Counted from the stretch's first letter, positions 36,766 through 49,247 are shown. The stretch is DNA of 64,000 nucleotides from Cannabis sativa (GCF_029168945.1 NC_083604.1:31305686-31369685); one strand, 5' to 3'. Translations and numbers: made by a program. The notes: generated from the letters alone by a model not told the origin.

Positions 36766-38470
36766 GAAATTATTGAGATTTATACCCTAAAAGAAAGTAA
36801 TTAATGGATAATATATTACAAAATATATGAAATACAATTATAAGATAAATAAATTCATTAATTATAGAATTGTAATTAATAAATATCTAAAAATTCCTTA
36901 TTCATATGAAGAATGTATAATCTTGTAAGGATAGACAATAGAATTAAGATTATACAATATGAATAAAACTAGTCGGTTGTGTATAAAAGTAAAAGAACTC
37001 TTAATATAGAACTAATAAGTACAATTTACTATACGCTATACTCTAGTGTGTGTGATTTTGATTCAGATCACTTATGTTGTGTATAATTTGATTATGCATG
37101 AACTCTTATTTGTGTTCATTGAGTTCTTTGATTTACTCGTTAAAGTTTCTCAAATAAAATAATTCTTAAGACTTCTATTTTAGGAGCTTATTAACATGAG
37201 TAGCTAGGAACATGTTATACAATAATGAAATTCAAGCTTTCCTAACTGGTCGAATATTAGTTTCCATATAGTGTTAATTCTGAGAGCGCTAACAGTTGGA
37301 TCCAAATCTATAATAAGTTATAGATTAATTGTTCACATTGAATTAAGATCAAGAGATAATTAAAAGGGTAAAATGGTAGTTTTGACCAACTCTAATTATG
37401 AACTAATAATTGGAGGGTGAACTACTTATATTAATTATATCAATAGACTAGTAGTAAGAATTCTGTAAATATAATTCTATGTTGTCAAAGAATGTTAATT
37501 CCATATTTATAGTGGAATATGAATAAGATTATACAATATAAAGAAAACTAGTTGGTAGTGTATTAAAGTAAAGGAACCTCTAATATAGAACTACTAAGTA
37601 CGGTTTACTATACACTATACTTTAGTATGTGTGATTTTGATTCTGATCACATATGTAGATAGACATGTAGTAAAGGTATTGTGGATAATTTGATTATGCA
37701 TGACTAGACCGATATGTAATAACATCTTTCATTAACATGTTATTTACCATGAAAGAGTTATTCATATCACAACGATGATCATTAGTAAATCAGTCTGAAT
37801 CCTGAGTAAACGGGAACTCCTATTTGTGTTCATTGAGTTCTTTGATTCACTCGTTAAAGTTTCTCAAAGAAGATGATTCTTACAACTTTTATTTTAAGAG
37901 CTTATTAATATGAGTGGCTAGGAACATATTATACAATAAGAAAATTCAAGCTTTCCTAATGGGTCGAATATTAGTTTCCTTATAGTGTTAATTCTAGGAG
38001 TGCTAACAGTTGGATCAAAATCTATTATAAGTTATAGATTAATTTTTCACATTGAATTAAGATCAAGGAATGATTAGAATGGTAAAATAGTAGTTTTGAC
38101 CAACTCTAATTACGAACTAATAATTGTAGCGCGAACTAATTATATTGATTATATCAATGGACTACTAGTAAAAATTCTGTAAATATAATTATATATTGTC
38201 AAAGAGTGTAATTCTATATTTATAGTGGAGTAATAATAGAATTAATAAATTGTATTATTCTATAGATGAGATCAATAATAATCAAGTATTTAATGAAGCT
38301 TGAAAATATAGGTCCATAGTCCCCAAGTCACCTCTATACAACACTATACATGGGAGGTTTTATTTGATGAGTAAATTTGAGTGAAAATTAATTTCTACGA
38401 GATATAGTACCTAACGACAAAATAGTAATTTATGAAAATTGTTATTTTGAATAATTATGATAATTATGAA
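36766..38470 (+). repeat. Copia-type LTR (element G), left segment
   Basis: Starts TTGGAAATTATTGAGATTTA (the initial TG appears lost) after a purine-tract-like sequence, and reads on to the ATGAA site (38466-38470) used by the Tat insertion. The start resembles the TGTTGGAGATTTATGCCC type of plant Copia LTRs. It resumes at 61049. No coding sequence. Confidence 0.6.
36945..38240 (+). repeat. Internal tandem duplication in the element G LTR
   Basis: Unit 1 (about 36945-37515) and unit 2 (about 37519-38240) share long stretches from AAGATTATACAATAT through the TTCTGTAAATATAATT region. Unit 2 keeps about 150 bases (37655-37810) that are missing from unit 1. Divergence is moderate, so the duplication is old. 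Confidence 0.75.
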
Positions 38471-39250
38471 TGTTGACCGAGATTTTCGGCAACTACTAAA
38501 ATATGATTATAATATTGAGCTGTAAGAAAGCGAGGGAAGGATTTTTACGTGGTTGGGGCGTTAATGAGCCTTAGTCCACGAGTCTTTATTATTAATGGAT
38601 GTATTTAATACAGATTCCACACTTGAGGGAATGTTACCCTTATAAATACAGAGAATGTTCTTGGTGAGTATTTACTCTTCTTGCTCATATGCAACCCAAG
38701 ATTCTCGATCCCATTTAATGAGCTTTGACGGGGTATTTATAGTGTTTTGGTGGGGTAATCCCTAGAATTGTTCTTACAAACGTATCTGCAAGTATCCATA
38801 AAGTTGGGTATTCCCAATGAATATACCATGAGCAATGCATGGTCAAATCCCTAGGTGCTGTAGGGTTTTTATGAGGAATGTCCTTTTTGCCTTGTGATTG
38901 ATGTGACTCTTCGCAGAGTAGCCGTCGCTAGACTTAAATGATCATTACTGTGGCGCTGCTGTTTGGAGGTTGTGCCGTCAGACTTTATTGCGTGTTGTAG
39001 TCCCAACACGCTTCCTCCCATGCAGCATTAAATGCGACTTGATTGCTCAGGAGAAGCCTGACATCTCGCGGAGAGGCTTTATGTTATGCGAGCTTCCGGG
39101 AGCACCTTGCACTCCGGGTGCCTCCTCCGGGACCTATGCCCAGGGTGCTTCCGTGTGGCATACAAAGACTTAGCAATTATTTGCAGGTTATCTGATCTAC
39201 GTGTCCCTGTTCGATTGGTCCACGTATATTGGGTGAAATTAGGGGCAACA
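38471..39250 (-). repeat. 3' LTR of the Tat element
   Basis: 780 bp, the partner of 60264-61043. Next to it is the purine tract (GGCTTGGGGGGTAAA on minus). Confidence 0.95.
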
Positions 39251-39265
39251 TTTACCCCCCAAGCC
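39251..39265 (-). promoter_or_regulatory. Polypurine tract of the Tat element
   Basis: On minus it reads GGCTTGGGGGGTAAA, ending exactly at the LTR border. Confidence 0.8.
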
Positions 39266-39303
39266 TTGTTTACTTGGAAAATAAACCAAGGCTTGTTTAG
39301 GTG

Positions 39304-39500
39304 CCTCCGGTTGACTCCTCGGTTCCCTGGCTCAAGCTCAGAGCGCGTGGGGGCGTATTTAATGATAACATTTAATGCAGCGATTCGCTTTTTGCAGAGG
39401 TCTCTCCGGCCGACTCCTCGGTTTCCCGGCACGAGCTTGGGGCGCGTGAGGGTGCGTCTAATGATGGCATTAAATGCAGCGATTCGCTTTTTGTAGAGGT
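39304..39500 (+). repeat. Two-copy 99-bp tandem repeat upstream of the antisense gene
   Basis: Units share GACTCCTCGGTT (39313 and 39412) and GCGATTCGCTTTTTG (39380 and 39479), both offset by 99 bases. They sit 180-380 bases upstream of the candidate TATA box of the plus-strand extra ORF, so they may be promoter repeats. Confidence 0.8.
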
Positions 39501-39681
39501 CGATTCGTTTCATGCCCATTGATTGATGCGGCGCATTAATGGTGTCAGACGGATACTCAAACGTTTCCACCGCCTTTATTTCAACTCAATCTGGCCCGTT
39601 GATCTTTGGGTATTTGAATCGTGCGTTTCCCCCACCGTTCGATTGGTAGGTGGTGACGCCTGTTCCTCATGCACTTTTGCC

Positions 39682-40351
39682 TATAAAAGCCACCATCTTC
39701 CCTTCATTTCGGTTACTTTCCATTCCTTGCCATTTTTGCTCGAATTTCCCAGAGAGAATATTCTTCAAAAACAGCACGAACCTTCTGAACACTTTGACAT
39801 TTTTTCCAGTTTTTCCTTGCTTGCAGTTATCAGTCCTTCTCTTCTTTACTCGACTAAAATCAGGACCCCCAGTTCAACACTTCACTGTAAGTTTCTTGCA
39901 TCCTTTGGTAATGACATGCTTTTACTTGCTTTGTTTGTTTTTTCTGGGTTTGGATTTTGAGATTCCTGGGCGTGCAAGTGTTTAGGTTCTTCGTGTGTTC
40001 TGTTTTGTGTTTACTGCTTTAGTTGTAGGATCGCCATTATTATGCCTCTGTTATTATCGTGCATTTTCATTGAAGAAAACCATATGTTCTTCGTTCATCG
40101 GTTGCTTTGGGCATAGAATGGGGTCTTTTTCTTTCTGTTCCCCTTACTATGTAAAACCACCTTCTGCGATTTTACAGCACCCGACACTTGTTCAGGGAAT
40201 CCTTCTTGGGTTTCCCATGTGACACGTGTCCGAAGGGGGCCTCTTTCCAGCAGTTAGGGGACCCCCATTCCCTTTTTCTTGACTTAGGGTTTGGTATGGG
40301 ACCTAACTGCTGGAATTTTCTCTTTCTTTTTTGTTTTTCACAGAATAGAAA
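39682..40351 (+). promoter_or_regulatory. Candidate promoter and spliced 5' UTR of the antisense gene
   Basis: TATAAAAGCC at 39682 is a good plant TATA box. About 200 bases downstream is a strong donor (ACT|GTAAGT, intron from 39887), and the region ends with TTTTTCACAG|AA (acceptor at 40343), eight bases before the ATG at 40352. The 457-base interval has no long reading frame continuous with the protein, as expected for a leader intron. Confidence 0.6.
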
Positions 40352-43300
40352 ATGTCTGCCTCTGGTTCGAAGTCCTCGAAGAAGAGCGGGAAACGCATGG
40401 CCACTTTGGAGGAGGTTTCCCTGGGACCCGTTGCCCAGGAGGGGTATAAGTCCCGAGCAACCGGGTGGGAAGCGGCTGAGCTTCATTCCACCTTAACCTG
40501 TCCTCATCAACTGGAGAATATTATGGACGTTGCCGGGATCAAACCTTCCACTTCGGGGACCTATCACCGGCCACCTCGCGACTCGGAGATGCCTAACCAT
40601 AATTACGGCGGCTTCGGAGCCTGGAGCCAGACGCACCTGATGGCCGGTGCCATGCTCCCACTTCAGGACTATTTTGTTAATTTTCTTGTTTTTGTCGGCC
40701 TTGCGCCATACCAACTCATTCCTCAAGCTTATCGCCTGCTTTCAGGCTTATTTATTTTTTATGCCGCCCGCGGATGGGGATCTCCCCGCCCGGCGGAAAT
40801 TTTGTATTTTTATGAACTTGTATCCGTCCCCAAGAAAGGGGACAAACTTAAGGACGGTTTCTATGGGTTCCGGATCCATCCCGCTAACGAAGGGGTGGTT
40901 CCGTATAATAGGCAGACTCACGTCAAGGAGTATCGCCATCGCTTTTTCTTTTCCTCTGGGTTCAGGGCAGTGGATCACCCGGAGCTCCTTACATAGTGGG
41001 TGAGGATCCCACCCTATCAGCGGACGACCCCTACACAGACCTTCCTCCGGAGGGCCCAATCCTTTGCCTCCTACGACCGCGCCGATCTCGATGTCGGGGG
41101 TTCGGTCACCACGGAAAACTGCAGGAAGGCCAAACTTATCCTTCCGCATCAATCCGTGGAGGACTCTAACCTCTCACGGGTCATCTGTCCCAATGTAAGG
41201 GCGCCGGTCGCGGAGAAGGCCTTCCGGGACGAGCTTATCGCCACGGCAGAGAAAAAATACCAAGACTATCTCTACCGGAAGGCCCAGGAGAAGGCGTACT
41301 CTCAGGCCCAGGCGGCCTCTGGGAGGGGACTTCGCGTGGGGAGTCCGGTGGTGCGAAGGAGCCAGGCGATCGCCGGGAAGTCCGAGGCTAAATTTTTTGA
41401 CAAGATTCTTCAAGAAGAGATTGGGGATCGTCCTGCCGGGAGGCCCCTCCGCATTGAGGATTCTTCGGAGAGGAAAACCCCCCGGCCACAGCCTTCGCCC
41501 CCAGAGCCAAATTCAGGGGCTCCTGGTGCTAGCACCTCCGGTGCCGGCGGTAAGTCTCCTTTGATAATTCATTATGTTCCTTCCGTTGGCGAATACGCCA
41601 GTCATAGGCCTGTAGGGTTCGACGAGCGTCTTCATAGGTTTAGGATGCCATCGACCCGGTGGGGGGATCATTTGAAGGAATTTTACTTTTCGAACTTAGG
41701 AGATTTTTTAGGTCGGTCCCGGATGGGCTCTGGCCCTCCGGAACCTATTCCCTTAGGTCCTTCAGCTTACATTACGTCCAGCTGGTTCCGGCCTTCGGAC
41801 AGCTATCTCGGAGATGATGCTGCCAGCATTAAGGTTCAGGACTTTGCTAGGGCCGAATTAGGAAGTCCGGGTATGAGTAGCTTATTTGCTGTATCTTATG
41901 TAAGTGGTTTCCCACGGATATCTAACACTTGCTTATTTTTGTGAAACAGGTGCTTCCATGGATGGCATCTTGGAACAGCTTGCCGGAGTTCACACTCCCG
42001 TGGCTCCTCCGGCCTTTACCTCTTCCCCCATAGCCCCTTCCCTGAAGGTCTCTTCTAGCGCTCCCCCTGACACTATTGATTTAGTGGACGACGAGGAGGT
42101 GCTTCCGGGAGAAGGCCAAGGAAAGCAATGGGGCTTTTCCGAGGAAGTCGCCGAGGGTGCGGGAGAGCTCCGGGCCCTTCCGGAGGAGGCTGAAGAAGGC
42201 GAAGAGGAGCCTGAGGTGGCTCTGATTCGTAAGCGCAAGGGAAAGATGATTGCCCAGGATGAGCCCAAGAAGCCTCGGAGAGCCGACACTCCTGCCCATG
42301 GTCTTGACGGCGGGGTCTCCCCCATGGAAGAACATCCTGCTCCTCCCAACATCGTGCTTACTTCGGTCCCTGGGGATGAGGTGAGGCAAGAGCTTCGGAT
42401 AGCCAAGCATAACTATGCCATGGACAAGTACTCCCGGGGGTATGCCGAGGTGGAAGCCCTTAGGAGGGTTTTGCGGGTTGAGGTAGAGGCGAGTATCAAC
42501 AACCCGGAGTACCAGGATCCGTGGGACCTTAACTTGGACCCCCTTTCGGACTGGTTCCGTCGCTTCCTTGGGCCCACCCTGGCTCCCTTTGCCGCGGAGA
42601 TGACCGGCGAGTTTGCTTCTCAGCTTACCCGATGCGCGCCTAAGCGGTTCGCCACTTGTGCCTCCCTGAACTCTATCTTCCAGGTCCAGGACCTCAGCCA
42701 TTCCCTCACCGTGGTAAGTACTTCGCAATTTTTCTTTTCCCTTTATTTTTCTTGGGAATTTTTCTCTTACACTTGTGTTATTGTTCAGCTTGCTGCTGAG
42801 GCTGGCCGCCTGTCCAAGAACATCATAAACCACGGCTTCGTTCTGTCCGACTTTGGGGACATGAACGACGTCAGGAAGGTCCTTCAGGACCTTACTGCGG
42901 AGAGGCAGATCTACCAGGAGGCTGGTGAGCGCCAGGAGGCGGCTGCCAAGGCCGAAGAGGAGGGAGGCTCAGGCGGAAGCCATGATCCGGGACGAGGCCC
43001 AGCGGAGGGACAGGTTGGAGGCCCAACACCAGGAGGAGGTGAAGGCTCAAAGCGAGGCTGCTGATAAGGCCAGGCGAGACCTCCGGGAGGCCACGGAGGC
43101 TTTGGACGAGATGGTTGCCAAGGTAAGATCCTTAGAGGAAACTCACCAGGCGAACATAGAGTCCAAGGCTGCTCTAGCTGCGGAGCTGAAGGAGCTCAGG
43201 GACTTCAAGGAGCAATCCATCAAGAAGGCAAAAAGAGCCGAGCACCTTTCTCCTATTTCCTGCGCCCGGTGTCCGAAGCGCTTTGACGATGGGGTCTACA

Positions 43301-43449
43301 TGGCTTGGTCCACCAACGACCAAAATATCAAGCTTACTTTTTATCCCAAACCCGAGGAAATGATTGCCAAATTCCGGGAAAAGAAGAAGAAGCTTGATGC
43401 CATGGTAGAGGCACGTATGAGACCTCGCCTTCCTCCGCGCGTTGACTGA
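40352..43449 (+). pseudogene. Extra antisense ORF of the Tat element (putative gypsy-type transposon protein family)
   Basis: A spliced gene opposite to gag-pol. Exons: 40352-41870, 41950-42713, 42789-43449. Introns 41871-41949 (donor G|GTATGAGT, phase 1) and 42714-42788 (GTG|GTAAGT, phase 0) have GT-AG ends and keep frame; about 980 codons. Residues 90-190 (LPLQDYFVNFLVFVGLAPYQ, AYRLLSGLFIFYAARGWGSP, DGFYGFRI) look like the plant 'putative gypsy type transposon' domain (Transposase_28 type). A Pro/Ser/Glu-rich acidic middle follows, then a Glu/Lys/Ala coiled coil (42800-43230) and a short tail with CARCPKRF. Two defects: in-frame TAG at 40994-40996 and a one-base-type frameshift near 42960-42968. 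Molecular function is unknown. Confidence 0.75.
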
Positions 43450-43627
43450 GCTGCTGTATGATTGACCCAGTATTACCAAGATTCCACCCGCTTCTTTTAT
43501 TATTCTCTTTTTTTTTTCTTTGTACATATTTGCTGCTGCCTTGGAACAATATATATAGGTAGCAGTTTTTATTCAAAGGGGAGACAATATTTTTTAAGGC
43601 CTATCCCCGGGTCGTTTATATGTATAT

Positions 43628-43780
43628 GACCTGCCCTTTGGGCCAGGATATTTTATATGTGATCTTTCTTTTGCCACATATTTCTCTTTTTGACATGTCC
43701 TTTGGATCAGGGTTTTTATACTTATGCTTTTTATTTTTGCGCATACTTTTTGACCTGCCCTTTGGGTCAGGATATTTTAC
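43628..43780. repeat. Three GC hairpin repeats between convergent genes
   Basis: Three copies of TGACCTGCCCTTTGGG(C/T)CAGG or its variant, starting near 43628, 43691 and 43751. Each is a hairpin (CCTGCCC...GGGxCAGG, TTT loop) followed by T-rich sequence. They lie in the 488-base gap between the stop of the plus-strand extra ORF (43449) and the stop of pol on minus (43938), where both transcripts would have to end. Confidence 0.75.
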
Positions 43781-43937
43781 TTAGTTTGTTTTTCTGTCTG
43801 TCCGTGCGGTATACCCTAGTACCCCCCTGAGTGGCATAGAAACTTTGTTTTTAAGGCACTCAGTTTTATTTAACATGTAGAGGAGGTATACATTTGGACG
43901 GTACAAACCCTTTGAACAAAGTCTAAGTTTTATTTCG

Positions 43938-45491
43938 CTACTGGTAATATCTTCTGAGGTGATCGGCATTCCAGGCTCTTGGCACGGTGGTTCCATCCAT
44001 TCTTTTTAGTTTGTAAGTGCCGGAACCGATCTCGTCCTCGATCTCATATGGTCCTTCCCAATTTGGCCCAAGTACCCCCACTCCGGGTTCCTGGGTGGCT
44101 GGGAAAACCCTTCTTAGGACCATATCCCCAATAGCAAATTTTCTGTTTTTAACCTTAGAGTTAAAATACTTGGTCACCTTCTTTTGATAAGCAGCCATCC
44201 GTATTTGAGACTCATCCCGGAGTTCTTCGACTTGATCCAAAGCTTCTTGAAGCAGTGCCTGATTCGTGGCCGGATCGTAAGTCGTCCTCCTGTGGGATGG
44301 GAATAATGTTTCTACCGGGACCATTGCTTCACAACCGTACGCCATTGAAAAAGGCGAGTGACCGGTCGTGGTTCTGGGGGTCGTCCGGTAGGCCCATAAT
44401 ACCCTTGGCAATTCTTCAGGCCAGTTGTTTTTGCAGGCCAGCAGCTTCTTCTTCAAGGTGACCTTTAGGATTTTATTGACCGCTTCCGCCTGGCCGTTTG
44501 TTTGAGGCCTGGCTACCGCGGAGAAGCTCTTCACTACTCCGTGTTGGTTGCAGAAGTCAGTAAATTCCTCGCAATCAAATTGCTTTCCATTGTCGGAGAC
44601 TATTTTGTGAGGCAAGCCGTATCGACACACTATGTTTTTGATAACAAAGTCCAATGCCTTCTTGGCAGTTATTGTCTTCATAGGCTCAGCCTCTGTCCAT
44701 TTGGTGAAGTAGTCTACTGCTACTATTGCATACTTTACCCCTCCTTTTCCTGTTGGTAGAGACCCGATGAGATCTATTCCCCAGACCGCGAAGGGCCAGG
44801 GACTGGTCATCAGGGTGATCTCATTTGGAGGGGCTCTCGGTATGTTAGCGTACCTTTGGCACGAGTCACACTTTTGGACATAGTCTATACAATCTTTTTT
44901 CATTGTTGGCCAGAAGTACCCTTGCCTCAATATTTTCCTTGAGAGGCTGGGTCCTCCCGTATGATCTCCACAGAACTCTTCGTGGACCTCTAGCATGATT
45001 TGTCTAGCTTCAGGGTCCGATACACACCTTAAATAAGGCATGCTGAGTCCTCTCCGGTAGAGAATTTGGTCCATCATTACATAACGATGAGCCTGATACT
45101 GAATCTTTCGAGACAGTGCCCTCTCTTGGGGCAACTCACCTGTTGTTATGTATTTTATGATGGGGACCATCCAGCTGGGTTCTTGCCCAACCGTCAGTGT
45201 GGTCTGTTTTATTTTGATGCTTGGTTCTGCCAAGCGTTCCACTGGTACTACCCCCAGCTCTTCGATTTCGCTGTCCGAGGCTAACTTAGCCAGACAGTCC
45301 GCGTGAGCGTTCTTTTCTCGGGGGATTCTTTCTATTTTGTAGTCCGCGAACTCATGGAGCAGCTCTCGGACTATTGTTACGTACGTGGCCATCCGCTCGC
45401 CGCGGGTTTGGTATTCTCCGGATACCTGGTTTACGACCAGTTGGGAGTCACTGTAGACTTCCACTCTTTTGGCTCCTACAGCTTTTGCCAA
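43938..45491 (-). pseudogene. Tat element: second RNase H (C-terminal half) and integrase
   Basis: 517 uninterrupted codons. Residues 1-75 are the end of an archaeal-type RNase H (VEVYSDSQLVVNQVSGEY with a catalytic Asp, and NAHADCLAKLASD). The integrase finger follows (HEEFCGDHTG...CDSCQRYA, about 165-215), then the DDE core (WGIDLIGSLPTG, VSDNGKQFDCEEF, NGQAEAVNKILK) and the integrase tail (GDMVLRRVFPATQ...GPYEIEDEIGSGTYKL). The frame is intact to its stop, but it is separated from the rest of pol by a frameshift near 45480, so the enzyme could be made only from a repaired copy or in trans. Confidence 0.92.
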
Positions 45492-47333
45492 CTTCTGCTA
45501 TAAGGGCTTCATATTCGGCCTCATTGTTTGAAGCTGTGAAGTCAAATCGGAGGGCCGCCTGGAGTCGCAGTCCAGTTGGTGATATCATAGCCACTCCGGC
45601 TCCTGAACCGTTCTCATTAGAAGCTCTGTCTACAAATACCCTCCAGGTTGGGATTGGTGGTACCGGCGTATTTGCTGTTGCCTCGGCTTCGTTGCATTCA
45701 GTAATGAAGTCTGCCAAGGCTTGGCCTTTAATAGAGATCCGGGGGACGTAGTGCAAGTCGAACTAACTTAGCTCCATCGCCCACTTGAGGAGTCTTCCGG
45801 ACGCTTCAGGCTTTTGGAGAACTTGCCGGAGCGGATGGTTGGTCAGAATCTTGATCGGATGGGCTTGGAAGTATGGCCTTAACTTCCTTGACGCCATCAG
45901 GAGACAAAATACTAATTTTTTCAATGATCGGGTACCTTGTCTCGGCTCCTATCATGCGCTTACTGACATAGTACACGGGATGCTGAGTTTTTTCTTCCTC
46001 CCAGACTAGGGCAGCGCTGACCGCGTGCTCGGAGACGGCCAAGTAAAGAAACAAGTCTTCTCCAAGGACGGGCTTTGATAGGATAGGAGGCTTGGCCATG
46101 TGATCTTTTAGCCTTTTGAATGCCTCCTCGCATTCGTCCGACCATTCGAACTTTTGGCATTTCTTTAGTACGTTGAAGAAGGGTATGCACTTGTCCGTGG
46201 ATTGTGAGATAAAGCGGCTTAATGCAGCTACCTTTCCGGTCAAGCTCTGCACGTCTTTATGCTTCTTGGGGGATGGCATATCCAGGAGAGCCTGGATTTT
46301 TTCTGGGTTTGCTTCAATCCCCCTTTGGCTGACTATGAAACCCAGGAACTTTCCTGATTTGACCCCGAAGGTGCACTTCTTTGGGTTGAGTTTCATACCG
46401 TATCTCTGGACAACTTCAAAGCATTCTTCTAAGTCGCTTGCATGGCTGTTGCATGCTTTGGATTTGATGAGCATGTCGTCCACGTACACCTCCATGTTTC
46501 GTCCGAAGAGGCCTTTAAACATCCGGTTAACCATTCTTTGATAGGTAGCTCCGGCATTTTTCAGTCCGAAAGGCATGACTAGGTAGCAGTATACCCCCTT
46601 ATCGGTCCTGAAGCTAGTGCACTCCTGGTCTGCCGTATGCATTTTTATTTGATTGTACCCAGCATAAGCATCCATGAAAGATAACAGTTTAAATCTGGAA
46701 GTGGCGTCTACCATTTGGTCGATCCTGGGCAGCGGGAAGCAGTCCTTTGGACAAGCTTTGTTTAGATCAGTGAAGTCTATACAAACTTGCCAAGTCCCGT
46801 TCGGCTTGGGCACCAGGACCGGATTGGCCAGCCACTCCGGATAGTACACGTCGCGGATCATGCCGTTGGTCAAAAGTTTATCCACCTCTTTCTCTAGAGC
46901 CTCGGCTTTCACCGAGTCGAGCGGGCGCCTCTTTTGCTGTATAGGAGGCATGTCCGGGTTGACATTGAGTACATGGGTGATGACATGAGGGCTTATGCGA
47001 GTCATGTCTTCTTGGCGCCACGCAAAGATGTCGATGGCGCCCTTCAGTGTTTTTTATTATTTTGTCCTTTTCCTCCGGGTCCAGGTTCTTCCCTAACTGG
47101 AGTACTTTGGTAGAGTCGGCGTCGCACACTGGTATTTCTTTGACGTCATCCATTGGTTCCACGACCCTTTCGGATGCCACACGAGGATCCAACTCATCCT
47201 CTTCAGCCATCTCTGGCTCAGCGGACTCCCGAACCATAAGTACCGGTAGGTGGGTGGCAACATTATAACATTGCCTTGCTTCTCCCTGATTCCCCCTCAC
47301 AGTCCCGACTCCGGCCTCCTGGGTTGGGAATTT
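45448..47333 (-). pseudogene. Tat element: reverse transcriptase, RNase H and start of second RNase H
   Basis: On minus from the Copia D junction: a linker (47333-47050), a frameshift near 47050, then RT in a 399-codon frame (47005-45806) with FKLLSFMDAYAGYNQI, YLVMPFGLKNAGATYQ and the catalytic YVDD (46475-46486). RNase H (FLYLAVSEHAVSAALV) follows, then a frameshift near 45910 at a T run, a TAG at 45763-45765, and the N-terminal half of the second RNase H (45756 on; VDRASNENGSGAGV, NNEAEYEALIAE). A further frameshift near 45480 leads into the integrase frame. Catalytic residues are kept, so the damage looks recent. Confidence 0.92.
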
Positions 47334-49247
47334 TGTTGGGTTTTATGCCCTAAATAAAACTCTTTACAATCTGATTAGTTATCAACATAAGAAATTTGAA
47401 GTGATTGATGTTTGCATGAATTTTACATGCTAATGGTTTAATATGTTTAATATGTTTATTACATTCATACACACAAAATCAGTTAAATCCAGATCATATG
47501 TTTATTCACAATTACAGTATCATCAACACAGTGGAATGTGATTGTGATCATATGAATCAAAAGTTTTGGTCCCTGTTTCATCAGTGTGATTGGATTTACA
47601 CTAATGTGATAATCAGCGATGATGTGTACTTACACTTGGAGTAAGTGTTATGTTCTTTCCAGGACATTAGTAAAGTATACTAGTTTCGAATGTATGGAGT
47701 ATACATTGGACTGGACCGATATTGCAACTAAGTTAAGATATTACAAACTTACCGTTATACATATCTTTCCAAGTCAATATCAGTAGTTGATCTTAAGATT
47801 AAAAGAATCTAAATCCTGATATGCTTGGGCTCAACTCAGGAGTGCTATTCATGTTCTTAGATTTATTAGTTAAGCCTACTTTCGGGTCAGGGTGATACGT
47901 ATATTTTGGGAACATGATAGTATGATTGAGTGGGAGTGCTGAACATAAATATGGAATCTATAGCTTCTACTGGTGTATAGAAGTCAAGTGATGATTCCCT
48001 TCGAGCTTAGCAAATAGAAGTAAATGGATGAGCTCTTGTTTAACTGACTAATTATTAGATCACTAAACACCATTTACAGGTAGCTAAGTGTTTTAAGGGG
48101 CAAAATACATTGAGGGGTGAGAACGGTAAAAGAAATCCCATCTCGATGTAAATCATCTATATAGAGGATCTTTAAATCACAATAAGATTATAACAATGGT
48201 TAAATGAGATAGTATATTAGTATCGTGAAACATACAATATGCTCTATATAAGTCTGAGAGTGCAATTCTAAGTTCTAAGAGTGGATTCAACGAAGAATTA
48301 ACAAGTAGGAATTTACTTGGTAAATTTGGTTCACTTATTGGAAGCTCAGCATATAGATCCATGGTCCCCATTCTAGTTGAGAACATTCTGCTTGTAAGAC
48401 TCATTAATTGATTCGTGATTGATCAATTATAATTCTAAAGTTAAACTATGTCTGATTTTATGAATTTTCACTAAGCAGGGGTGAAATTGTAAGGAAAAGA
48501 GTTTTCTAGGTTTATTTATTTATTAATAGACTTTATATGTCTAATTAATAATTAAATTAAATGACAATATTATTTAATAATGTATTTTAGTTATTAAATA
48601 ATTAGTTTTGGCATTTAAAAGGTTAGAATTGGAAAATTGGCATTTTTGAGAAAATAGAGATAAAATTTGATAAAATTGCAAAATTAAGTGAGGCCCATTA
48701 CAACACCTAGGCCGGCCACTTAATTAGATTTTTCAAATTATTATTTTCATTATTTTAATGCCAAATAATTCTAAACCTAAACCTAGTAGTTGCCTATAAA
48801 TAGAAAGTGATGGCTCATTCACAACACATGCTTTCATTAGCTTTCTGACAGAAATTTCTCTCTTCAGAAAAACTGAGCCTTCCTCACTCTCTACCTTGGC
48901 CGAAATCTCTCTCTCTCTCTCTTTTCCCTTCATCTTTTTCGTGACCCTAGTGAAAGAGTAAGTGCCCACACACAGCAAGCAGTAACTCAATCATAGATTG
49001 GAAGACTGTGAAGGATCAAAGCTTGAAGAAGAAGGAGATTCGGGCTCAGATCTTGATTATACTCTGCTACAGAAAGGAATCAAGGGTTAGAGATCTGAGT
49101 GGAAGGAGACATTTATTCCGCTGCATCAATGTAAGGTTTTCTTAACTTTATATGTGTTTATTTTATCGTTTTAGAAAGTTTATATTTAGGATGTTAATAA
49201 ACATACTTGTGAGTAGATCTAAGATCCTGGTAAAATAATTCCCAACA
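47334..49247 (+). repeat. 5' LTR of Copia D
   Basis: TGTTGGGTTTTATGCCC to CCAACA. TATA box TATAAATA at 48795-48802. A CT microsatellite near 48907-48922 accounts for the 2-base length difference from the 3' copy. Confidence 0.96.

Noticed and set aside
35861..38470. 3' LTR for element E
   Set aside because: I compared 25343-25786 by eye with this stretch and found no matching sequence; 36766 onward is a Copia-type LTR instead.
41900..41949. Intron 2 of the antisense gene starting at the GTAAGT at 41900
   Set aside because: That donor leaves exon 2 in phase 0 and breaks the downstream frame; the donor at 41871 gives matching phase 1.
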